A stretch of 12,258 bases of DNA, taken from assembly GCA_964400875.1 (NCBI GenBank), contig CAYNWK010000133.1, positions 1-12,258 of the forward strand. The letters are read 5' to 3'. Of the stretch, positions 1 to 6,137 are shown piece after piece (the stretch's first letter is position 1; each line of letters begins with the position of its first letter). The stretch is from CAYNWK01 sp964400875 (GTDB lineage Bacteria; Chloroflexota; Anaerolineae; Anaerolineales; UBA4823). Position numbers and translations under genes: made by a program. Under the pieces are notes generated by a model that saw only the letters and a program-made list of their open reading frames with translations, was not told the origin of the DNA and did no database searches.

Positions 1-1
1 C

Positions 2-70
2 ATCGGGGAGACAGTCACAACCTGCCAGGACCTCAGCAACCGCTTCGGACATTTCGCCATCAACGACTAA
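2..70 (+). CDS. Possible C-terminal end of an unidentified protein (partial)
   Basis: The second forward frame is open from the window edge to a TAA at 68-70 and would encode the last 22 residues of a protein ending in FGHFAIND. I do not recognise the family. The stretch is too short to prove coding, and an open frame of this length can arise by chance. If real, the gene converges on dnaJ, with about 100 bp between the two stop codons. I see no convincing bidirectional terminator in that gap (71-168), which is AT-richer than the flanking genes. Confidence 0.3.
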   Translation: MGETVTTCQDLSNRFGHFAIND

Positions 71-168
71 TGACACCTAAAGCCAGTTCATGACAGTGAT
101 AATTTTCCGGTATTCAATAATTGGCGGATATATAAGCGATAAACAACCACGATCCAAGGATCAACGAA

Positions 169-1293
169 TCATGCCCCCAAAACATCCTTTAATTTATCGA
201 AGAAACCCCTTTCCTGGGGGGTCACTTCGGTGCCCAGACTTTTTCCTAGCTTTTCCAACAGATCGCGTTGTTCGGTATTCACCGAGACAGGAATGCTCAC
301 GTTGATAATCACCAATTGGTCGCCCCGACCATTACTCCGCAGGTGAGGTACACCCTTACCACGCATGCGGACGACCTTTCCGGGCTGCGTACCGGCGGAT
401 ATTTTCAAAACGGCTTCACCGTCTACCGTTGGGACGTGAACCTCATCACCCAAAGTAGCCTGGGCAATATTGACATTCAAATCCAGAAGGATATCGTTAT
501 TGCGCCGCCGGAAATATTTATGGGGTTGGGCCTGGATGACCAGATACAAGTTTCCAGGAGGTCCACCGTTAACCCCAGGTTGGCCTTCGCCTGCCAGGCG
601 TATTTGAGTTCCAGTATCGACCCCCGCAGGAATAGTCACCACTTTTTTACGAGACCTGCGGACCTGTCCGCGGCCACTGCAAGTTGAGCAGGGATCGACA
701 ATAACTTCACCCTTACCGTTGCAAGCCGGACAGGTAGTTACCTGCACCATCGATCCAAAAATCGTCTGTTGGGATCGACGAACTTCACCATTACCACCAC
801 AAGTAGAACAACGAGAAGGTGACGTACCTGGTTTTGCACCTGAGCCGCTACAGGTTTCGCAGACCTCATCTCGGGTGATCTCGATTTCTTTATCAACCCC
901 AAAAACAGATTCTTCGAATTTCAGGTGGACGCGGTATTGCAAGTCAGCACCCTGGCGGGGTGCATTAGGGGAACGCCGGGAAGACCGGCCAAAACCGCCT
1001 AATCCAAACCCAAAAAGGTCACCCAAAATGTCAGAAAAATCCACAGAGGTCCAATCCGGAACCCCACCCATTCCCTGGACACCTGCATGACCATAGCGAT
1101 CATAGGCAGCGCGTTTGTCCTGATCGGAAAGGATAGCATAAGCCTCATTTAACTCTTTGAATTTTTCCTCGGCATCAGCTTCCTGGCTCACATCAGGATG
1201 ATATTTGCGCGCCAAGCTTCGGAAAGCGGATTTGATCTCACCGTCCGAAGCACCTCTGGCAACACCAAGAGTCTCGTAGTAATCTTGTGGCAT
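169..1293 (-). CDS. dnaJ: Chaperone protein DnaJ (Hsp40, type I)
   Basis: Cytoplasmic co-chaperone that delivers unfolded clients to DnaK and stimulates its ATPase. At 374 aa it has the usual length and the full type I layout. The J domain occupies about residues 4-69 with the HPD motif at 32-34. A Gly/Phe-rich segment (about 70-105) includes FGFGLGGFGR. Four zinc-binding CxxCxGxG repeats follow: CETCSGSG (145-152), CSTCGGNG (162-169), CPACNGKG (188-195) and CSTCSGRG (202-209). The two beta-rich client-binding domains then run to about 335, ending in a dimerisation tail. It is the last gene of the hrcA-grpE-dnaK-dnaJ operon, 68 bp after dnaK. The Shine-Dalgarno is weak (only a TGGA-like match 5 bp ahead of the ATG), and a strong hairpin sits about 13 bp upstream. 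This may lower its translation relative to dnaK (inference). Confidence 0.97.
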   Translation of the reverse strand: MPQDYYETLGVARGASDGEIKSAFRSLARKYHPDVSQEADAEEKFKELNEAYAILSDQDKRAAYDRYGHAGVQGMGGVPDWTSVDFSDILGDLFGFGLGGFGRSSRRSPNAPRQGADLQYRVHLKFEESVFGVDKEIEITRDEVCETCSGSGAKPGTSPSRCSTCGGNGEVRRSQQTIFGSMVQVTTCPACNGKGEVIVDPCSTCSGRGQVRRSRKKVVTIPAGVDTGTQIRLAGEGQPGVNGGPPGNLYLVIQAQPHKYFRRRNNDILLDLNVNIAQATLGDEVHVPTVDGEAVLKISAGTQPGKVVRMRGKGVPHLRSNGRGDQLVIINVSIPVSVNTEQRDLLEKLGKSLGTEVTPQERGFFDKLKDVLGA

Positions 1294-1306
1294 TTGTGTC
1301 CATTAG

Positions 1307-1348
1307 AAGTTAGCGCGTCAAACGTTGAAATGTTTGCCGCGCTAACTT
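1307..1348 (-). promoter_or_regulatory. Long inverted repeat / hairpin in the dnaK-dnaJ junction
   Basis: Perfect 11-bp arms, AAGTTAGCGCG (1307-1317) and CGCGCTAACTT (1338-1348), enclose a second pair of 5-bp arms, CAAAC (1319-1323) and GTTTG (1332-1336), with one mismatched position between. The transcript can fold into a stem of about 16 pairs with a small loop. It fills most of the 68-bp gap and ends 13 bp before the dnaJ ATG. No T-run follows in the direction of transcription, so it does not look like an intrinsic terminator. A stabilising 3' end for an hrcA-grpE-dnaK message, a processing site, or a brake on dnaJ translation are all possible. The structure is read directly; the role is inferred. 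Confidence 0.75.
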
Positions 1349-1361
1349 GGGATCTTATTGA

Positions 1362-3278
1362 TTATGCGTCTTTGAACTCGCCATCAACGACATCTTCATC
1401 ATCGCTGGGGCCAGCTTGATCTTCAGGGGGTGGTGCGTAACCTTCAGGGGCTGCCCCAGGAGGAGGTGTTTCCTGTTGGTAGGCTGCTGTGCCAATTTTC
1501 TGGACAACCTTGGAAAGTTCCTCTGTGGCACGCTTGATGGTTTCAGCGCTGGCGTTCTCATCCTCCAAGATTTTGCGAACCTCAGTAGTTTTTTCATTGA
1601 CCTGGTTCTTGATATCATCGGGGATTTTATCGCCCAACTCTTCCATTGCTTTTTCAGCAGAATAGGCCATATTATCAGCGTTGTTGCGAGCCTCAACCAG
1701 TTCCTTGCGTTTGAGATCCTCATCGGCATGTCGTTCAGCTTCTTCTTTCATGCGTGAAATTTCAGCTTCGCTCAAGCCAGAGGAGGCCGTGATGGTGATG
1801 TGCTGGCTGCGACCGGTGGCTTTGTCCTGAGCGGTAACTTTGAGAATGCCGTTAGCATCGATATCGAATGTCACTTCGATTTGGGGGACACCGCGCGGTG
1901 CCGGGGGAATTCCATCCAGGATGAAGCGGCCCAAGGACTTATTATCGCCCGCCATGGGACGTTCGCCCTGAAGCACGTGGATCTCAACCTGCGGCTGGTT
2001 ATGGCTGGCTGTGGAGAAGATCTGGCTCTTGCGAGCCGGGATGGTGGTATTGCGCTCGATAAGGGCGGTTGCCACACTGCCCAGGGTTTCCACAGAGAGG
2101 GTCAATGGGGTGACATCCAAGAGCAAGATGTCTTTGACATCGCCACCCAAAACACCGGCCTGGATGGCGGCGCCGACGGCCACGACTTCATCGGGGTTTA
2201 CACCTTTGTGAGGCTCTTTGTCAAAATATTTCTTGACAGCTTCCTGAACAGCGGGCATCCGGGTCATGCCACCAACCAATACTACCTCATTGATATCGGA
2301 TGGTTTTACCCCGGCATCATCCATAGCGCGTTTGACCGGTCCCATTGAACGTTCGACCAGGTCAGCGGTGAGCTGCTCCACCTTGGAGCGTGTCAATTGG
2401 GTCACCAGGTGTTTAGGTCCGGTCGCGTCCGCGGTGATGTAGGGCAGGTTGATTTCGGTGGTGCCGAGGCTTGACAGTTCGATCTTAGCCTTCTCAGCTG
2501 CTTCCCTGAGTCGCTGCAAGGCCTGGCGATCCTGGCGCAAGTCCATGCCATTGGTCTTCTGGAACTCATCCGCCAGGTAATCGATGACACGGAGATCGAA
2601 ATCATCACCACCCAGGAAAGTATCACCACTGGTGGACTTGACTTCGAAAACACCTTCGCCCACTTCAAGGACGGAGATATCGAAAGTTCCACCACCCAGA
2701 TCGTAAACCGCGATGGTTTCGTTCGATTTTTTATCCAGGCCGTAAGCAAGTGACGAGGCGGTCGGTTCGTTGATGATGCGCAGCACCTCCAGGCCGGCGA
2801 TCTTGCCGGCGTCCTTGGTGGCGTTGCGCTGCGCATCGTTGAAGTAAGCCGGTACGGTGATCACCGCCTGGGACACTCTCTCACCCAGGTAAGCTTCGGC
2901 ATCGGCCTTCAGCTTGCTCAGGATCATCGCCGAGATTTCCGGCGGAGAGTATTCCTTCCCGTCCAGGCTCACGCGCACGTCGCCGTTCGGCGCCTCAGTG
3001 ATCTGGTAAGGCAGCCGGGAGACGGCGCGCTGTACTTCGGCGTCGCTGAACTTGCGGCCCATGAAACGCTTGATCGAAAAGATGGTGTTCTCGGGGTTGA
3101 TCACCGCCTGGTTGCGAGCCACCCGCCCGACCAGCCGCTCGTGATTCTTGTTGACCGCCACGACGGAAGGGAACAGGCGCTCCCCTTCTGCGGAAGGGAT
3201 CACGACCGGTTCGCCGCCTTCCATGACCGCGACGACGGAGTTCGTCGTCCCCAGGTCGATGCCGATAATCTTTGCCAT
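1362..3278 (-). CDS. dnaK: Chaperone protein DnaK (Hsp70)
   Basis: ATP-driven cytoplasmic Hsp70 chaperone. The start is placed at the ATG at 3278 (MAKIIGIDLGTTNS) because GGAGG lies 8 bp upstream (3287-3291); an upstream in-frame ATG would add 16 unconserved residues. The product is 638 aa, typical for the family. Nucleotide-binding signatures are GIDLGTTNS (6-14), VYDLGGGTFDISVL (191-204) and VVLVGGMTRMPAVQE (332-346). The interdomain linker DILLLDVTPLTLSVET (383-398) differs slightly from the common LSLGIET ending. The substrate-binding beta domain runs to about 500 and the helical lid to about 600. A Pro/Gly/acidic tail ends in DEDVVDGEFKDA. It lies between grpE and dnaJ and should be co-transcribed under HrcA control. 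The 3' part of the gene is visibly lower in GC than the 5' part. Confidence 0.98.
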   Translation of the reverse strand: MAKIIGIDLGTTNSVVAVMEGGEPVVIPSAEGERLFPSVVAVNKNHERLVGRVARNQAVINPENTIFSIKRFMGRKFSDAEVQRAVSRLPYQITEAPNGDVRVSLDGKEYSPPEISAMILSKLKADAEAYLGERVSQAVITVPAYFNDAQRNATKDAGKIAGLEVLRIINEPTASSLAYGLDKKSNETIAVYDLGGGTFDISVLEVGEGVFEVKSTSGDTFLGGDDFDLRVIDYLADEFQKTNGMDLRQDRQALQRLREAAEKAKIELSSLGTTEINLPYITADATGPKHLVTQLTRSKVEQLTADLVERSMGPVKRAMDDAGVKPSDINEVVLVGGMTRMPAVQEAVKKYFDKEPHKGVNPDEVVAVGAAIQAGVLGGDVKDILLLDVTPLTLSVETLGSVATALIERNTTIPARKSQIFSTASHNQPQVEIHVLQGERPMAGDNKSLGRFILDGIPPAPRGVPQIEVTFDIDANGILKVTAQDKATGRSQHITITASSGLSEAEISRMKEEAERHADEDLKRKELVEARNNADNMAYSAEKAMEELGDKIPDDIKNQVNEKTTEVRKILEDENASAETIKRATEELSKVVQKIGTAAYQQETPPPGAAPEGYAPPPEDQAGPSDDEDVVDGEFKDA

Positions 3279-3286
3279 GAATGAAG

Positions 3287-3291
3287 CCTCC
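3287..3291 (-). promoter_or_regulatory. Shine-Dalgarno GGAGG of dnaK
   Basis: GGAGG on the minus strand lies 8 bp ahead of the ATG at 3276-3278. It fixes the dnaK start at the conserved MAKIIGIDLGTTNS N-terminus rather than at the longer in-frame option 48 bp upstream. It is the strongest ribosome binding site in the operon. Confidence 0.85.
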
Positions 3292-3314
3292 GTATGAGAA
3301 TAATAAATAGTTTG

Positions 3315-3351
3315 CAGGTGTTGCAATCGGGACGTTTCGTTCCCGGACCTG
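3315..3351 (-). promoter_or_regulatory. Inverted repeat / hairpin in the grpE-dnaK junction
   Basis: An inner stem pairs CGGGACG (3328-3334) with CGTTCCCG (3338-3345), leaving one bulged base and a 3-base loop. An outer pair, CAGGT (3315-3319) with ACCTG (3347-3351), can extend it across an internal loop. It sits within the 116-bp gap, about 37 bp upstream of the dnaK ATG. On the minus strand it is followed by an A/T-rich stretch with no clean T-run, so I do not call it a terminator. It may be a processing or mRNA-stability element. Confidence 0.5.
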
Positions 3352-3394
3352 TCTGACGAATACCTGGTTATTAGGCGCCCGAGAGCGAAGTTTG

Positions 3395-3997
3395 TTATTT
3401 AGCGACGCGCACGCGGGCCGGGCGCAGGACGTGATCCCCGAGCATATAGCCGGGTTGGACCACTTCGATGATCGCTCCGCTTTCGTACTCCGGGTTGTCT
3501 TCGTGGGTGATAGCCTCGTGCAGGTTTGGATCGAAGGGCTCTTTGCTCTCCGCCCGCATCGGTTTAACCCCTTCCAGCTCGAGAAAATTGAGCAGCTTGC
3601 GGTAGATTAGCTCGATCCCGCCGGCCCAAACAGCTCCATCCCCTTCTTGTGGGCGGTCCTTCAGGGCGCGCTCCAGGTCGTCGACGACCTCGAGATAGCG
3701 TCTGATCACGTTGCCGGCGGTGAGCTTCTGGCTTTGTTCGCGCTCGCGCTCGATGCGTTTCTTGTAGTTGGCGAACTCCGCCCGGGCGCGCTGCCAGCCG
3801 TCCAGGTATTCGTCGGCTTTGGCGCGCGATGCGGCCAGTTCTTCTTGCAAGGCTTCGACGTCCAGGCTTTCCACTTCCTCGCCAGAGGTCTCTTCCAGTT
3901 CTGCCTGGTTCGCTTCAGTCCCGCCCTCTTTGGGCGGGGTCTCTTCTTCGACTTTGACTTCCATGATTTCGGGTTGCTCGTTTTTATTTTCAGCCAT
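3395..3997 (-). CDS. grpE: Nucleotide exchange factor GrpE
   Basis: Dimeric exchange factor that releases ADP from DnaK. The start is placed at the ATG at 3997 (MAENKNEQPE), preceded by AAGGA with a 6-bp spacer; a longer frame would read through the intergenic repeats. The product is 200 aa, normal for the family. Residues 1-45 form a disordered acidic leader. About 46-115 is the long dimerising helix, containing WQRARAEFANYKKRIERE and the VVDDLERAL segment. The C-terminal beta domain carries FDPNLHEAI (155-163) and the family ending EVVQPGYMLGDHVLRPARVRVAK (178-200). It is the second gene of the operon, 140 bp after hrcA and 116 bp before dnaK. Both junctions hold inverted repeats. Confidence 0.96.
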   Translation of the reverse strand: MAENKNEQPEIMEVKVEEETPPKEGGTEANQAELEETSGEEVESLDVEALQEELAASRAKADEYLDGWQRARAEFANYKKRIEREREQSQKLTAGNVIRRYLEVVDDLERALKDRPQEGDGAVWAGGIELIYRKLLNFLELEGVKPMRAESKEPFDPNLHEAITHEDNPEYESGAIIEVVQPGYMLGDHVLRPARVRVAK

Positions 3998-4008
3998 AAT
4001 GATTCCTT

Positions 4009-4048
4009 GAACTGCGTAATTTCTAAAAGGATAGGAACTACGCAGTTC
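4009..4048. repeat. 40-bp imperfect palindrome with ACTGCGTA arms, hrcA-grpE junction
   Basis: Perfect 10-bp arms, GAACTGCGTA (4009-4018) and TACGCAGTTC (4039-4048), continue inward as an imperfect match (TT/AA and CTA/TAG), so nearly the whole 40 bp is self-complementary. It touches the grpE ribosome binding site (AAGGA at 4004-4008). Each half reads as ACTGCGTAnTTyCT on one strand, and the same motif recurs at 4111-4124. That suggests a dispersed or mobile-element-derived repeat rather than a one-off operator. It does not match CIRCE. Confidence 0.7.
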
Positions 4049-4067
4049 TCGGTAAAATTGGAGGTTG

Positions 4068-4090
4068 TTGGGTGAGCTTCTCCCACCCAA
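4068..4090. repeat. Short inverted repeat, hrcA-grpE junction
   Basis: TTGGGTG (4068-4074) and CACCCAA (4084-4090) are perfect 7-bp arms around a 9-base loop. It lies between the 40-bp palindrome and the third copy of the ACTGCGTA-type motif, so the 140-bp gap is structured almost end to end. The function is unknown. Confidence 0.5.
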
Positions 4091-4110
4091 ACGCCCCCTT
4101 TCTTCCCTCG

Positions 4111-4132
4111 AGTGCGTAAGTCCTAGAGGATT
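4111..4132 (+). repeat. Third copy of the ACTGCGTA-type motif
   Basis: Positions 4111-4132 match 4011-4032 at 17 of 22 positions, exactly 100 bp apart, in the same orientation. The core here is AGTGCGTAAGTCCT. The copy begins just downstream of the hrcA stop codon (4138-4140, read on the minus strand). Together with the two arms of the palindrome this gives three related copies in one junction. Confidence 0.55.
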
Positions 4133-4137
4133 TTAAC

Positions 4138-5172
4138 TTAATCGCTGTGCATCTCGGTCACCAGGTCACTGAGGATGCCGGCGACAAAGCGGACCGTCGA
4201 GATGGTCCGCGGGTAAGCCATGCGGATGGGGCCTAAGACCCCGAGCGTGCCGGTCGCCAGCCCGGGTGCACCGTAGCGCGCCAGCACCATCGAGCACTGG
4301 CTCAGCTCCTCCCAATCCCCTTCACCGCCGATCAACACCTGAACGCCGCCGATCCCACTGTTCAGCACGGTGCGAGTGAGCAAATCTTCCAGCAGGGAGC
4401 GCTCCTCCAGCACGCGCAGAGCCCGGCGGGCGTTTTCTGCCTCGGCGAACTCGGGTTCTGCCAGCACGTTGGTCAGGCCGTCGCGGTACACCTCGCCGCC
4501 CAGGATGGCCGCAGATCGTTCCATCTCTGCGACGGTCAGTTTGAGCACGTCCTGCTCCAGGGTGCCCAGCTGGCCGGCCAAAACGGCAATTTCGTCTGAG
4601 TTGAGCCCCTGGCAGATGTCGTTGACTTCGTTGGCGACCTGGCTGAGTCGATCTTGTGCAACCGGCTCGGCCAAAACCAGCATCTGCTGGCGCACTTCAC
4701 CGCCGCTCATCACCAGCACCATCAACACCTGGCGGCCCACCGTGCCGATCAGTTCCAGGTGTTTGAAACGGGCCTGTTCGGGGTGTGGGGCGGTCACCAG
4801 GGAAGCAGCCTGCGATTGGTGAGCCAGGATGGAGGCAGCCAGGCGCATCCACTGGTCAACATCGTGGCGGGCCTGGTAAAACTGGTGGGTGATCGTTCTG
4901 CGGGTGTTGGCCGGCAGCTCGGTGTGGCCCATCAGCTGTCCCACGAAATAACGATAGCCATCCTCCGTGGGTTCGCGCCCGGCGGAGGTATGCGGCTGGC
5001 GCAGGTAACCCATGTCGGTCAGCGCAGCCATCTCGTTGCGCACGGTTGCGGAGCTGATCTCCAGGCTGTAGTCTTCGACCAGCCGCTGCGAACCAACCGG
5101 TTGGGCCGTATCGATATAGTCCCGGATCACCAGAGCCAGGATAAATTTTCGTCTTTCGGTGAGCTTTGCCAT
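4138..5172 (-). CDS. hrcA: Heat-inducible transcription repressor HrcA
   Basis: Repressor of class I heat-shock genes that binds CIRCE and, in studied bacteria, is kept active by GroEL. At 344 aa it has the normal length. The N-terminal winged helix domain (about 1-72) includes the recognition region SSATVRNEMAALTDMGYL (40-57) and the family signature HTSAGREPTEDGYRYFV (61-77). The Glu in GREPT replaces the more usual hydrophobic residue. The GAF-like middle and C-terminal domains end in the conserved GVLGPIRMAYPRTISTVRFV. The start ATG (5170-5172) has AGGA 6 bp upstream. It is the first gene of the operon, with a perfect CIRCE 15 bp ahead of the ATG, which implies autoregulation. Confidence 0.97.
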   Translation of the reverse strand: MAKLTERRKFILALVIRDYIDTAQPVGSQRLVEDYSLEISSATVRNEMAALTDMGYLRQPHTSAGREPTEDGYRYFVGQLMGHTELPANTRRTITHQFYQARHDVDQWMRLAASILAHQSQAASLVTAPHPEQARFKHLELIGTVGRQVLMVLVMSGGEVRQQMLVLAEPVAQDRLSQVANEVNDICQGLNSDEIAVLAGQLGTLEQDVLKLTVAEMERSAAILGGEVYRDGLTNVLAEPEFAEAENARRALRVLEERSLLEDLLTRTVLNSGIGGVQVLIGGEGDWEELSQCSMVLARYGAPGLATGTLGVLGPIRMAYPRTISTVRFVAGILSDLVTEMHSD

Positions 5173-5187
5173 TCTGTTTCCTACACA

Positions 5188-5214
5188 TTAGCACTCGCGT
5201 TGCGCGAGTGCTAA
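5188..5214 (-). promoter_or_regulatory. CIRCE operator (HrcA binding site)
   Basis: TTAGCACTC (5188-5196), a 9-base spacer and GAGTGCTAA (5206-5214) match the consensus CIRCE inverted repeat with no mismatch. It lies between the promoter and the hrcA start codon, inside the predicted 5' untranslated region, which is the usual placement. HrcA bound here should block transcription of hrcA-grpE-dnaK-dnaJ. I found no second CIRCE in the window. Confidence 0.97.
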
Positions 5215-5228
5215 GAAGTACCTGTATG

Positions 5229-5257
5229 ATGATACCATGCCGGTGGGACTGCGTCAA
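5229..5257 (-). promoter_or_regulatory. Promoter of the hrcA-grpE-dnaK-dnaJ operon
   Basis: On the minus strand TTGACG (5252-5257) is separated by 17 bp from TATCAT (5229-5234), a good housekeeping-sigma-factor promoter. Transcription would start near 5222, about 8 bp before the CIRCE element. The arrangement indicates a vegetative promoter repressed by HrcA rather than a heat-shock sigma factor. Confidence 0.85.
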
Positions 5258-5364
5258 GACGGGCTAGTTAACAGTTTGCTTAATCGCTGTAGACGTTGCG
5301 TATTTCACGGGGGAACTGGGAGTGTTTTAGCGTAATCCGCGTCCGTTCCTCAAGATTATCAGGC

Positions 5365-6132
5365 TTATGTGCGGCAGTATCTGCGCAGCTGCCGCAGCGT
5401 CGCGGCGAAATCCTTCGCGTGGGGCGCTTCCAGCTTCAAGCTTTCGCCGCTTACCGGGTGTTCCAGGAAGAGCGTATTTGCGTGCAGGCCCATGCGGCCT
5501 AACAAGGCGCGTTCTTTGGATAAGTCGCCGTGGTAATTCGGCTTGACCTGGGAGAGCCATACGCCCGCCTCGGAGCCGTATAGACCGTCAGCGACCAAGG
5601 CGAAACCGATGGCAGCCAGGTGGGCGCGGATCTGGTGTGTCCGGCCGGTCTGGGGGCGAGCCTCTACCAGGCTGTAGGACGGCGGGGTGGGCTGTCTTGG
5701 ATGATTGGGAATGGGATAGCGTTCCAGGACGTGCAGCCGGGTTGTGGAGGGTTTGCCGCTCTGGTGGTCGATGACGGTGCGGTGCCGCCGGTCGCCGTCC
5801 GCCCGTAGGGGCAGCCGCACGGTTTTTTCCTCCCAGGCGGGCGCGCCTGGGACCAGCCCGTGGTACAGCTTGCCGACCTGCCTGGCGGAGAACTGCTGGT
5901 TGAGCGCCCGGTGCACCGATTCGCTGCGGGCCAGCACGACCAGCCCGCTGGTATCCCGATCGATGCGGTGGACGATCCACAGCGGGCCGAACTCCGCCTC
6001 CAGGATGCCCCTCAGGTGGGGAGCATCCGGATCGAAGCCGTCCTGCAGGACGGTCAGGCCGGCGGGTTTGTTTACCGCCAGCAAGCTGTCATCCCACCAC
6101 AGCGCCAGGTCGCTCGCTTTGAACCTCGCCAT
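5365..6132 (-). CDS. RluA-family RNA pseudouridine synthase
   Basis: Isomerises specific uridines to pseudouridine in rRNA or tRNA. The 255-aa product is a single catalytic domain without an N-terminal S4 domain. The active-site motif is HRIDRDTSGLVVLAR (55-69), with the catalytic Asp at D58. The second signature is RPQTGRTHQIRAHL (159-172) and the third LHANTLFLEHPVSGE (216-230). The N-terminal DDSLLAVNKPAGLTV (14-28) is also typical of RluA-type enzymes. The absence of S4 resembles RluA/TruC-like members, but the target site cannot be assigned from sequence alone. The ATG lies 5 bp after the MFS stop codon (6138-6140) with no clear Shine-Dalgarno, suggesting translational coupling. Confidence 0.93.
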   Translation of the reverse strand: MARFKASDLALWWDDSLLAVNKPAGLTVLQDGFDPDAPHLRGILEAEFGPLWIVHRIDRDTSGLVVLARSESVHRALNQQFSARQVGKLYHGLVPGAPAWEEKTVRLPLRADGDRRHRTVIDHQSGKPSTTRLHVLERYPIPNHPRQPTPPSYSLVEARPQTGRTHQIRAHLAAIGFALVADGLYGSEAGVWLSQVKPNYHGDLSKERALLGRMGLHANTLFLEHPVSGESLKLEAPHAKDFAATLRQLRRYCRT

Positions 6133-6137
6133 GGCGT

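Noticed and set aside
154..165. GATCC-AA-GGATC inverted repeat downstream of dnaJ as a terminator
   Set aside because: The loop is only two bases and the stem five, with no T-run on either strand; it cannot be supported as a terminator.
1800..2348. Plus-strand open frame of 182 codons inside dnaK
   Set aside because: It lies wholly opposite conserved DnaK domains and shows no family features.
3300..3326. Possible internal promoter ahead of dnaK (TTGCAA then TATTAT on the minus strand)
   Set aside because: The spacer is only 15 bp and the -35 is poor; too weak to list as a feature.
3998..4090. N-terminal extension of GrpE by 31 residues to an ATG at 4090
   Set aside because: The extension would translate the palindromic repeats; the ATG at 3997 has a good AAGGA and gives the normal GrpE length.
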